DNA of 36,579 nt from Ideonella paludis. Its GTDB lineage: Bacteria > Pseudomonadota > Gammaproteobacteria > Burkholderiales > Burkholderiaceae_C. The stretch lies in assembly GCF_018069865.1 (NCBI RefSeq), contig NZ_JAGQDG010000012.1, positions 1-36,579 of the forward strand, written 5' to 3'. Positions 25,591-35,689 of this stretch are shown in pieces. The position numbers and the translations under genes were made by a program. The notes beneath the pieces are model-generated. The model saw only the letters and a program-made list of their open reading frames with translations. It ran no database searches and was not told where the DNA came from. Within the stretch, counting starts at the first letter, position 1, and the number at the start of each line of letters is the position of its first letter.

Positions 25591-26454
25591 TCATCGCTTG
25601 ATGGATGAAGACCAACCCTGCTCCAGTTGCCTGCGCATCTGAGCACTTTCCGCTTCCAAGCTGTCTTTGGGCAACTGCTTCAAGCACTCCGCCAGCTCTT
25701 GCGCACTCATGGGCGGCGGCGGCGCTTGATGGCCTCTGGCCTGCGCTGCCTGCCCGTCCCAGGCAAAGGGGTTGCTGAAGCGCGATGCATCGGGTTTGCA
25801 GTCGTTTTTGTAAAGCGGTGGGCCATCGGTTTCATAAGGCTGGAAGGACACCGTTCTTTGAAACACCAGGGGCTTGCCGGTGGGCGTGGGCGGCAGGGGT
25901 GGCATTTGTTGAATCGCTTGCCGCGCCAACTGCTCGGCCTTGGCGGAGGTGCTCCACAAAGTGTCCAGTCGGGCCAGGCGGCCATCCGGTGCAATCTCCA
26001 CCTCAAAACGCACCGCGCCTTGGTCTGGCCCTTCCACGGCCGTGCCCATCAGGCTGCGCACATGCTGGCCCCAATTGTGTCGATAGCGCTTGCTGTTCTT
26101 CAAGGTGTACTGCCCGGCCATGGCCCATTCTTCGGTGCTGGGCGTGGCCGGAGCGGCCAGCGTGGCTGGCGCCTTTTTCAGGGTGTCGGCCAGTGCGATG
26201 GGTGGGGGTTCGACAGGGCGCTCTATCGCTGCCGTGGGCGGCTTGGCTTGGCGCTTGAGCGGGGGCCGACTCATCGGCGGCGCAGGTGGCGGTATGGGCG
26301 TAGCCGCCGGCAGGATCATCACCACTTCGTGCTGAGCCACGGGAAGGGGCACACGCACCGCTAAGCGATCTACCCCGATACCCCACAAGCCCCACGCATG
26401 AACCGCCACCAGTAGCGCGGCCAGCAAGAGGCGAAGAGGACGGGGGCTCAGCAT
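25591..26454 (-). CDS. TonB-like energy transducer
   Basis: 287 residues. An N-terminal membrane anchor (about 7-26, LRLLLAALLVAVHAWGLWGI) is followed by a proline-rich stretch (about 48-95, with PIPPPAPP and PVEPPP) that would span the periplasm. A TonB C-terminal type domain (about 140-205) contains VRFEVEIAPDGRLARLDTLW and ARQAIQQMPPLPP. The extra 80-residue tail after the TonB domain is unusual. Classical TonB passes the proton-motive force to outer-membrane receptors; no receptor, exbB or exbD is nearby, so the partner is unknown. It is divergent from the ArsR-rhodanese gene, with about 50 bp between the starts, and may share its operator. Confidence 0.72.
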   Translation of the reverse strand: MLSPRPLRLLLAALLVAVHAWGLWGIGVDRLAVRVPLPVAQHEVVMILPAATPIPPPAPPMSRPPLKRQAKPPTAAIERPVEPPPIALADTLKKAPATLAAPATPSTEEWAMAGQYTLKNSKRYRHNWGQHVRSLMGTAVEGPDQGAVRFEVEIAPDGRLARLDTLWSTSAKAEQLARQAIQQMPPLPPTPTGKPLVFQRTVSFQPYETDGPPLYKNDCKPDASRFSNPFAWDGQAAQARGHQAPPPPMSAQELAECLKQLPKDSLEAESAQMRRQLEQGWSSSIKR

Positions 26455-26478
26455 GTCAGAAGGTCAGCGTTTGACTCA

Positions 26479-26502
26479 TCATTCTAACAATCATTAGAAT
26501 GA
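26479..26502. promoter_or_regulatory. perfect operator dyad between the TonB-like and ArsR genes
   Basis: TCATTCTAA (26479-26487) and TTAGAATGA (26494-26502) are exact reverse complements with a 6-bp gap, ending 4 bp before the ArsR start. ArsR-family repressors bind AT-rich dyads of this size at their own promoter, so autoregulation is likely. The position would also affect the divergent TonB-like gene. Confidence 0.75.
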
Positions 26503-26506
26503 CTGG

Positions 26507-27172
26507 ATGGAAAAGCGCGAACTCAAAGACCTGCTGTACGAACAAGTCGCCCGCATCGGCAAAGCTGTGGCCAGCCCGAAGCGGCTGGAACTGCTGGAGC
26601 TGCTGGCCCAGGGTGAGAAGTCTGTTGAAGTCTTGGCACAGGAGCTGTCTGTGGACATCAAGCTGGCCAGCGCACACCTCAAGTCATTGAGGGGAGCGCG
26701 CTTGGTGAGCGCTCGCAAGGAGGGCAAGTACGTGGTCTATCGGCTCTCTGGGGGGGACGTGGCGGGCCTGTGGGTCACCTTGAGAGGAGTGGCCGAGTCG
26801 CATCTTCTGGAGTTGCGCATGGCCTTGAATCAGATGGTGGCTGAGCCCGGCACCTTGACCCAGCTCGACCGTCAAACCTTGATGTCTCGTGCAAAGCGTG
26901 GCGAAGTGGTGGTGATCGATGTGCGCCCCACAGAAGAGTATGAGCTTGCTCACCTGCCCTTTGCGCGCTCTATGCCGGTGGACGAAATTGCCAGTCGGCT
27001 CGCTGAGCTCCCCAAGAACAAGGACATCGTCGCCTATTGCCGTGGACCCTTCTGCCTGTTCTCGCAAGAGGCCTATCAGTTGTTGAGTGCCAAGGGCTAC
27101 CGCATCCACAAACTGTTGGATGGCGTGAGCGAGTGGCAGGCGGCGGGCATGCCGCTGGCTCAGTCGCACTGA
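26507..27172 (+). CDS. ArsR-family repressor fused to a rhodanese domain
   Basis: 221 residues. Residues about 10-95 are an ArsR/SmtB winged helix (VASPKRLELLELLAQG, then SVDIKLASAHLKSLRGARLV). Residues about 120-218 are a rhodanese domain with the active-site loop CRGPFC (C178, C183). Rhodanese cysteines carry sulfane sulfur as a persulfide. The HTH domain has no cysteine, so the ligand pair used by SqrR/BigR is missing and the rhodanese loop is the obvious sensor for persulfide. It leads an operon with a persulfide dioxygenase-like hydrolase (41 bases downstream) and a transporter. The ATG at 26507 sits just after the operator dyad. Confidence 0.88.
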   Translation: MEKRELKDLLYEQVARIGKAVASPKRLELLELLAQGEKSVEVLAQELSVDIKLASAHLKSLRGARLVSARKEGKYVVYRLSGGDVAGLWVTLRGVAESHLLELRMALNQMVAEPGTLTQLDRQTLMSRAKRGEVVVIDVRPTEEYELAHLPFARSMPVDEIASRLAELPKNKDIVAYCRGPFCLFSQEAYQLLSAKGYRIHKLLDGVSEWQAAGMPLAQSH

Positions 27173-27212
27173 ACTGCCCACACCAGCAAATACACCCCAA
27201 GAGAGGCCTTTC

Positions 27213-27944
27213 ATGTTCTTCAAGCAACTGGCGGCCCGTGAGGCCTCCTTGTCCTATTTCTTCGGCTGTGCGGGCTTGGGCAAGGCCGTCGCGGTCGATG
27301 TGCTGGCAGGTGATGAAGATTGGTTCATCGCTCAGGCGCAGCACGCAGGCGTGGCGATCACCCATGTGATTGACACGCATGTGCACGCAGACCACTACAG
27401 CGGTGGTCGAGCGCTGGCGCGTAGGGCATCGGCGCACTACTGCTTGCACGAATCGGCACGAGACATCGTTGCCTTTGACTTTGAGCCGCTCCGAGACGGC
27501 CAGAGATTAGATGTCGGCAATGTCAAGATCGAAGTGCTCCACACCCCAGGCCATACCTTGGACAGCATGTGCCTGCTTGTCAAAGACGCTCGTCGCGGAG
27601 ACGCGCCTTGGTTTGTCGTGACGGGGGACACTTTGTTTGTGGGTGCTGTGGGCAGACCGGATCTGGCGGGGCGAGAACGTGACATGGCAGGCTTGCTATG
27701 GGATAGCCTGCACAACAAGCTACTGACATTACCCAACGAAGTTGAGGTTTATCCAGGGCACCAAGCGGGCAGTGCCTGTGGCGCAGGGCTGTCTGGAAAG
27801 CCGGCCTCCACCATTGGGTTCGAAAGGCGCTGGAACAGTGCCCTCAACATGGATAGAGGCAGCTTTGTTGAACAACTCGTAGCCAGCATAGGACCGCGGC
27901 CTTCGGATATGGACGCCATAGTGGCTGCGAACACCTCTGCCTAA
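27213..27944 (+). CDS. MBL-fold hydrolase, persulfide dioxygenase-like (ETHE1/Blh family)
   Basis: 243 residues. The metallo-beta-lactamase motif THVHADH (55-61), the GHT box in HTPGHTLDS and the VVTGDTLFVG aspartate provide the mononuclear iron/zinc site. GRPDL and YPGHQAGSACG are typical of the ETHE1/PDO branch, which oxidises glutathione persulfide to sulfite. Regulation by an adjacent ArsR-rhodanese protein and a following transporter fit a sulfide/persulfide detoxification unit. A strong AGAGAGG site precedes the ATG. The stop overlaps the next start (TAATG at 27942-27946). Confidence 0.85.
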   Translation: MFFKQLAAREASLSYFFGCAGLGKAVAVDVLAGDEDWFIAQAQHAGVAITHVIDTHVHADHYSGGRALARRASAHYCLHESARDIVAFDFEPLRDGQRLDVGNVKIEVLHTPGHTLDSMCLLVKDARRGDAPWFVVTGDTLFVGAVGRPDLAGRERDMAGLLWDSLHNKLLTLPNEVEVYPGHQAGSACGAGLSGKPASTIGFERRWNSALNMDRGSFVEQLVASIGPRPSDMDAIVAANTSA

Positions 27945-29251
27945 TGCACTCGCCAAAAACAACAGCCGTGCTGCTTCGAGGCATCTCGGCCAACCGTGCC
28001 CAGTTCGGACATTGGCTGCTGCAGGTGCTACTGGTAGGTCTCACGCTAGGTATGACCCGCACCGTGTTGCCCGCTGTGGCAGAGGCTGAGTTCGGGGTGC
28101 CGAAAAACTCGTTTCTGCTACTAAGCACCTTGGTGATGGCTTTTGGCGTGGTCAAGGCCATCATGAACTTTGTGGCGGGGCGGCTTTCTGAGCGAATTGG
28201 CAGACGGCGAGTTTTGCTGCTGGGGTGGTGGTTTGCCTTGCCCATTCCGCTGATCCTGGGCTTGGCGCCCAGTTGGGCGTGGGTGGTCGCAGCAATCGCT
28301 CTGCTTGGCGTTAACCAAGGCCTGACATGGTCCATGACGCAAACCGCCAAGCTGGACATCACTCAGCCCAGCGAGCGCGGTTTAACGCTGGGGCTTAATG
28401 AATTTGCAGGATATGTGGGTGTGGCCTTGGCAGGACTGTTGACGGCTTGGATGGCCACGCTCTGGGGTGCACGGGAAGGTCTGATGGTCTTTGGCATCGG
28501 GGTCACCTTGGCTGCTCTCTGGCTTTCAACCTTTTATGTGCAAGACACCTTATCTTGGGCACGAGTGACACCACCTGCACTGAGTACGCACGACAGCCCT
28601 GACCCCTCGCCAGAGCCTCCCAGCACCTGGGAGGTGTTCACTCTGATGAGTTGGCGGGATGCCCGTTTGCTGGCGCTATGCCAAGCTGGCTTGGTCGAAA
28701 AATTTGTTGATGCGCTGGTGTGGATCGTCTATCCCATTTATCTCCTGAAGCAAGGCTTGAGCCTGCCCGAGGCCAGCGCTGTGATTGGCGTCTATGGAAT
28801 GGTCTGGGGGGTGTCGCAGTTGATCACCGGCCGGTGGTCAGACCGCTTGGGGCGTCATCGGCTGAATGTGGGAGGCATGTGGCTGTGTGGCATAGGCGTG
28901 GCCATGATGGTGGTGATGAACAGCTCGGGAGGATGGATGCTCTCGGCCGCGTTGACCGGTTTTGGCATGGCCATGCTCTACCCCAACTTGTCTGCAGCTG
29001 TGGCAGACATTGCACCGCCACTGTGGCGAGGCTCGGCCATCGGTATCTACCGCTTTTGGCGCGACCTCGGCTACGCTTTGGGTGCTCTGGGCCTGGGCTT
29101 GTCGGCTCACTTTGCTGGGCAGTTGGAGTCCGCTTTTTGGTTCGTAGCGCTGTCCATGGGGGTGTCGGGAGCGTGGCTGGCGTGGAGAGGAGAAGAGACG
29201 CACCCTAGTTTTGGATTGCCGAAGCGCAAGGTCAGCAAGCGAGTGGCGTAG
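27944..29251 (+). CDS. MFS transporter of the sulfur module
   Basis: 435 residues with about twelve hydrophobic helices and the MFS motif A-like loop GRLSERIGRRRVLLLG after helix 2, repeated as GRWSDRLGRHRLNVGG after helix 8. A proline-rich cytoplasmic linker separates the two halves at about residues 207-225. It is translationally coupled to the persulfide dioxygenase-like gene, so it may export a product such as sulfite/thiosulfate or a toxic sulfur species; the substrate is not shown by sequence. Confidence 0.85.
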   Translation: MHSPKTTAVLLRGISANRAQFGHWLLQVLLVGLTLGMTRTVLPAVAEAEFGVPKNSFLLLSTLVMAFGVVKAIMNFVAGRLSERIGRRRVLLLGWWFALPIPLILGLAPSWAWVVAAIALLGVNQGLTWSMTQTAKLDITQPSERGLTLGLNEFAGYVGVALAGLLTAWMATLWGAREGLMVFGIGVTLAALWLSTFYVQDTLSWARVTPPALSTHDSPDPSPEPPSTWEVFTLMSWRDARLLALCQAGLVEKFVDALVWIVYPIYLLKQGLSLPEASAVIGVYGMVWGVSQLITGRWSDRLGRHRLNVGGMWLCGIGVAMMVVMNSSGGWMLSAALTGFGMAMLYPNLSAAVADIAPPLWRGSAIGIYRFWRDLGYALGALGLGLSAHFAGQLESAFWFVALSMGVSGAWLAWRGEETHPSFGLPKRKVSKRVA

Positions 29252-29272
29252 ATCGATAATGACAATTCACGT

Positions 29273-29288
29273 ATTCGAAACAACGAAT
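29273..29288. promoter_or_regulatory. ATTC-N8-GAAT operator before the DUF4395 gene
   Basis: ATTC (29273-29276) and GAAT (29285-29288) flank eight bases inside a slightly larger dyad TATTCG...CGAATA. From memory, ATTC-N8-GAAT is the site reported for the persulfide-responsive repressor SqrR. The operator at 26479-26502 has the same ATTC...GAAT ends with a 12-base gap, so one regulator may control both promoters. Confidence 0.55.
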
Positions 29289-29307
29289 ATTTAAAGGCAC
29301 ATCGACC

Positions 29308-30066
29308 ATGAACAGACCCTTCTTCGCCTTCGGCCAGACCCTGCCCGACATCGCCATTCCTGTGCTCAATGAGCGCGCCGTGCGTGCGGCTGCCGGCCTC
29401 TTGTTCCTGGGTGGCATCGTCGCCTTCATGAATGCTTGGCTGATTGGGAATTTCGGCCCCACGCGGGTGTTCGTGCTGGCCTTCCTCATGGACTTCAGCA
29501 TCCGCCTTTTCGTGAACCCGCGCTATGCCCCCAGCTTGGTGCTGGGGCAGTGGATGGTGCGGCGTCAACAGCCCGAGTGGACGGGCGCGCCACAGAAACG
29601 GTTTGCCTGGGCGATTGGGTTTGTGCTGGCGGGGGTGATGGCCTTTTTAGTCATTTTGAAGGGCCTGGTCGGTCCTCTCAACCTTCTCGTGTGCGCCCTG
29701 TGCTTAACGCTGATGTTCTTTGAAACAGCGTTTGGGATTTGCATCGGTTGCTGGGTGTACAACCGATTTAATGTCGAGCAGGCCAAGCTTTGCCCGGGCG
29801 GGACCTGCGCTTACGAGCCCTCTGAGCATGAGCGCCAAGGCTGGGGCCAACTGGCCGCCGTCGTGGTTGCTGTCGCTGCTGTTGGAGGGCTGGCGCCGCT
29901 GGTGGCGCCGGACCATATGCCTGCGGCGCCGACCGTCGAAGCAGCAAGTCCCGCTATCCAAAGCAAGCCACAAGATGCCGCAGAGGCTGAGCGCTGCAAA
30001 GTGCCTGAGTTTGCAAAAGCGATGGGCCATGAGGAAAAGTGGAAGCTCCACAATCACTGCGAATAG
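29308..30066 (+). CDS. DUF4395 membrane protein with paired cysteine motifs
   Basis: 252 residues. The first 150 residues are a DUF4395 domain with about four membrane helices and the family signature FFETAFGICIGCWVYN (CxxC), followed by the loop LCPGGTC. A further membrane helix (about 180-200) and an Ala/Pro-rich periplasmic tail ending in KWKLHNHCE extend beyond the usual domain length. DUF4395 proteins are often found with sulfurtransferases and thiosulfate/sulfide genes, consistent with this neighbourhood; the reaction is unknown. The AAAGG site lies about 10 bases before the ATG and the SqrR-like operator about 20 bp upstream. Confidence 0.78.
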   Translation: MNRPFFAFGQTLPDIAIPVLNERAVRAAAGLLFLGGIVAFMNAWLIGNFGPTRVFVLAFLMDFSIRLFVNPRYAPSLVLGQWMVRRQQPEWTGAPQKRFAWAIGFVLAGVMAFLVILKGLVGPLNLLVCALCLTLMFFETAFGICIGCWVYNRFNVEQAKLCPGGTCAYEPSEHERQGWGQLAAVVVAVAAVGGLAPLVAPDHMPAAPTVEAASPAIQSKPQDAAEAERCKVPEFAKAMGHEEKWKLHNHCE

Positions 30067-30413
30067 GGGATCACATGTCGCCCGCACGCTAGAAGCGCAA
30101 AGGGACGACGTCGGGGTCTTGCGCCCACTAGCCCGTTGTGCGGCTTGGGTTCAATACTTCACTGCCGGGGCAATGGTGATGGGGCCGCGTGGGCATTCCA
30201 TTCGGCACGAACACCGAATCCAGCGATTTGCGCGCTAGACGCACAACTTTGTCAAAAGCATCACATTAGAAGTGCGGAGATCAACTGCGTACGCCCTACA
30301 GATATTGCATCGCTAGCTTTGCTCTTCTGGAAGATGGGCTTCGGCGCCTTGGCAGCCGCAATGAAGCAGCCCCGGTTGCGAAGTGCCCTGCAGCCATTCA
30401 GTATTCTGATGGG
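30067..30413. other. relic CRISPR leader/repeat/trailer junction
   Basis: No gene is supported. CTTGGGTTCAATA (30142-30156 region) matches the leader end CTGGGTTCAAGGCTA of the active array, and is followed at 30157 by the first 11 bases of the repeat, CTTCACTGCCG. Then 30187-30280 aligns with the trailer at 21122-21210 (ATTCCATT, GAACACC, TCCAGCGAT, CGCTAGACG, TTTGTCA, AGCATC, GAAGTG in order). From about 30300 it aligns with 22895-23005, leading into the 544-bp repeat. Confidence 0.6.
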
Positions 30414-30957
30414 CTGAAGCAAGATGGCAGCTATCCATCAATGGCGGTGTGAATGATGCAAGTCCGGCGCATGCGCATGATGATGCGTGACCGCACAGTG
30501 TCTATGGGGATGGCTGTGTGCACCAACGGGCATGTGCTCATGGACATGGTCATGGTGACCATCGTCGTGCATGTGCGCATGGTCATGTTCCAGGGCCTCA
30601 TGAGTGTGCTCATGCGCATGTGACTCGGCGAGATGCACAAGCACACCCAGCAGCATCAAGGTACTGCCCAGCACCATCCACACGCTAAACCCGCGCTCGC
30701 CCAGCGCCACAGCCAGGGCCGCGCCAATGAACGGAGCGAACGCAAACACTGAGCCCGTACGGGCAGCACCAAATGCGCGCTGTGCCAAGAGGTAAAAGCG
30801 CAGACTCAGCCCATAACCCGTGCCCCCAATCGCCAGCAACGCGCCGGCACTGCCCCAAGAGGGCGCTGGTTCACCCAGCCACCAGGCCAGCCCTCCCGTG
30901 GTGGTGGCGCCAAGCACCGCCTTGCCCAACACCACTTGGCCAGGGTCTCGGTCTGCC
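30414..30957. repeat. 544-bp direct repeat, copy B
   Basis: The partner of 23006-23549, same orientation, about 99 percent identical by eye. Here the sequence continues without interruption into the 5' half of the EamA gene, so this copy is the ancestral arrangement. Confidence 0.9.
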
Positions 30958-31493
30958 AAAGCCCGCGACAAGGTGTTGTCGATGCCCCAAGAGACCGTCG
31001 CACCCAATACGGCCAAAAGGCCAACCATTTGAGCAGTCCCGGCCTGACTTTGATCGATGACCAACATAAGGCCACCAGCCATCAAGAGGCCCATGGCGGC
31101 CCAGACGCGGCGATCCATGGTTTCTCGATAGAGCAGCCAAGCCAGCAGGGCGGTGAACAAGGCCTCCAAGGTCAGCAAGAGCGACGCGCTGGTGCCGCTG
31201 GTGTGCTGCAGCCCCCAAGCCAGTGCCACCGGGCCGACGCCCGCCCCGAACAGCGCCATCAGGGCCAGCCTTGGCAGATCGGTGCGGGTCAGTCGTGCTT
31301 CCAAATGCTCTGGCCGCCGTGTCCACAAACCTACGAGCGCTGCACCGGCGTAAAGCAATGACGCGGTGGACAAGGCCCCCAGACCGACACCCGCACTTTG
31401 TACCAGCGGCGTGCTGATACCAAATAGGGCGGCGGCAACCAGGGCTGTGGCAGCGCCACGTACCGCGGGCCAATTGTGCGAAAAGCTACTCAT
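30438..31493 (-). CDS. EamA/DMT-family transporter with histidine-rich metal-binding tail
   Basis: 351 residues. Two EamA repeats give about ten membrane helices (AALFGISTPLVQSAGVG, then WGIDNTLSRALADRDP opening the second half). The last 63 residues contain 25 histidines in HxH and DHxH runs, a likely binding site for Zn, Ni, Co or Cd. Such tails are common in CDF and NreB-type metal exporters but unusual in the DMT family. It lies 62 bp downstream of the lipoprotein gene at the end of the minus-strand RND operon, so metal efflux is the natural inference. A truncated copy occurs at 23030-23549. Confidence 0.87.
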   Translation of the reverse strand: MSSFSHNWPAVRGAATALVAAALFGISTPLVQSAGVGLGALSTASLLYAGAALVGLWTRRPEHLEARLTRTDLPRLALMALFGAGVGPVALAWGLQHTSGTSASLLLTLEALFTALLAWLLYRETMDRRVWAAMGLLMAGGLMLVIDQSQAGTAQMVGLLAVLGATVSWGIDNTLSRALADRDPGQVVLGKAVLGATTTGGLAWWLGEPAPSWGSAGALLAIGGTGYGLSLRFYLLAQRAFGAARTGSVFAFAPFIGAALAVALGERGFSVWMVLGSTLMLLGVLVHLAESHAHEHTHEALEHDHAHMHDDGHHDHVHEHMPVGAHSHPHRHCAVTHHHAHAPDLHHSHRH

Positions 31494-31555
31494 GAAGGAT
31501 CGCGGGCAAGTGGAGGTCAGGGAGGCATTTCGGGCTCATGCAGCTGACTTTCAGA

Positions 31556-32110
31556 TCAACCGATATCAGCAACAAGGCGAAGGCCCAAGGCGCGCTCACG
31601 CGATGCGGCAGCGCTCCCTTGTTCTAGCCGGTAACTGCTACCCCACGACCAGACCGAGCCGATCAGTTCAACAAACACCACCTCGCCCGCTTTGCCGGTA
31701 ACCTCAAGGGCAGTGTTGCCCTCGTCCCAAGCGGCTGCGAGTTTGTTTGTGCCAGGCGTCAGGCGCAGTCGGACGAACGACTCGGGCACGATCGTGACTG
31801 CCGAGCCCTGGTTCGGTGTGAGCCGCACCACGTTCTTGGCATCCCCCCAGCGCTTGCGCACCACGTAGACGGTGAGCAGACCGGGCGAGGGTTCAAACCG
31901 CTTGGCATCTGCTTCAGCCTGCATCGTTGGGATGGGCGCGGTTGTGCAGGTCTCGTTGCGGCGCAGCGACTTGCCCACTGAATAGCAATAGGTGCCGTCA
32001 GTGTTCGCAGGGCGCAAGGGCTTGTTCATGCAGCCGGCCAAGGGCGTCAACCCCGCCACCAGCAAGCCGGTCAGCACACCCCTGCGATGGGTCAGAAGAG
32101 TTTGGCCCAT
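31556..32110 (-). CDS. periplasmic lipoprotein (DUF2846-like)
   Basis: 184 residues with a lipoprotein signal: an arginine-containing start, a hydrophobic core GVLTGLLVAGLTP and the lipobox LAGC, with the cysteine at residue 27. The mature part (about 95-165) is beta-rich with LTVYVVRKRWG and FVRLRLTPGTNKL, resembling DUF2846-type lipoproteins. Start ATG at 32110 has AAGGGA upstream. It lies 11 bp after the periplasmic protein gene, in the RND operon. Function is unknown; it may support the pump in the envelope. Confidence 0.7.
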   Translation of the reverse strand: MGQTLLTHRRGVLTGLLVAGLTPLAGCMNKPLRPANTDGTYCYSVGKSLRRNETCTTAPIPTMQAEADAKRFEPSPGLLTVYVVRKRWGDAKNVVRLTPNQGSAVTIVPESFVRLRLTPGTNKLAAAWDEGNTALEVTGKAGEVVFVELIGSVWSWGSSYRLEQGSAAASRERALGLRLVADIG

Positions 32111-32121
32111 GGCTATTCCCT

Positions 32122-32502
32122 TTACTTGAGGACGAAGCGTGCTGTGCCAGCGGGCTTGCCAGCGATGGTGACGACGGCGACGGCTTTGGTGCCTGGTCCG
32201 ACCTTGAAATTGCCCATCGCCTCCAGCTTGTCCCCGGAGGGCTTCAGCTCAAGCTCTTGCTTGTCGGTGCCGTTCAGCAAGGTCAGCTTGGCGCTGGCCT
32301 TGCTCACGTCGGCGGCCTTGCCGTGATCCCGTAGGTGCAACTGGATGGTGGTGGGCTTGGCCACCAGCTCATAGTCCATATCCTTGACCTCAACCACCAC
32401 ACCGCCGTGCATGGGCTTGTGTTCGTGGGTGTGGTCACCAGCGGCAAATGCCGAGCCGGCCAGGGTCAGCGCCAGGGCGGCCAAGAGTGCTTGCTTGTTC
32501 AT
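32122..32502 (-). CDS. small periplasmic protein of the metal-efflux operon
   Basis: 126 residues from the ATG at 32502 (MNKQALLAALALTLAGSAFA), with a clear Sec signal peptide cut after AFA and a GAAAGAA ribosome site. An earlier start at 32526 would place residues before the signal. The mature protein starts with a histidine cluster (GDHTHEHKPMHGG), a likely metal-binding site, followed by an immunoglobulin-like beta domain. Proteins of this kind accompany HME-RND pumps and are thought to deliver or sense metal in the periplasm. I cannot assign a named family. Confidence 0.78.
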   Translation of the reverse strand: MNKQALLAALALTLAGSAFAAGDHTHEHKPMHGGVVVEVKDMDYELVAKPTTIQLHLRDHGKAADVSKASAKLTLLNGTDKQELELKPSGDKLEAMGNFKVGPGTKAVAVVTIAGKPAGTARFVLK

Positions 32503-32568
32503 AAAAGTTCTTTCAAGAGAGTGCATTGAGGGAAAACAAGATGGCGGGCGAACCCGCCACCAGAGGGA

Positions 32569-35688
<3,120 letters not shown>

Positions 35689-35689
35689 G

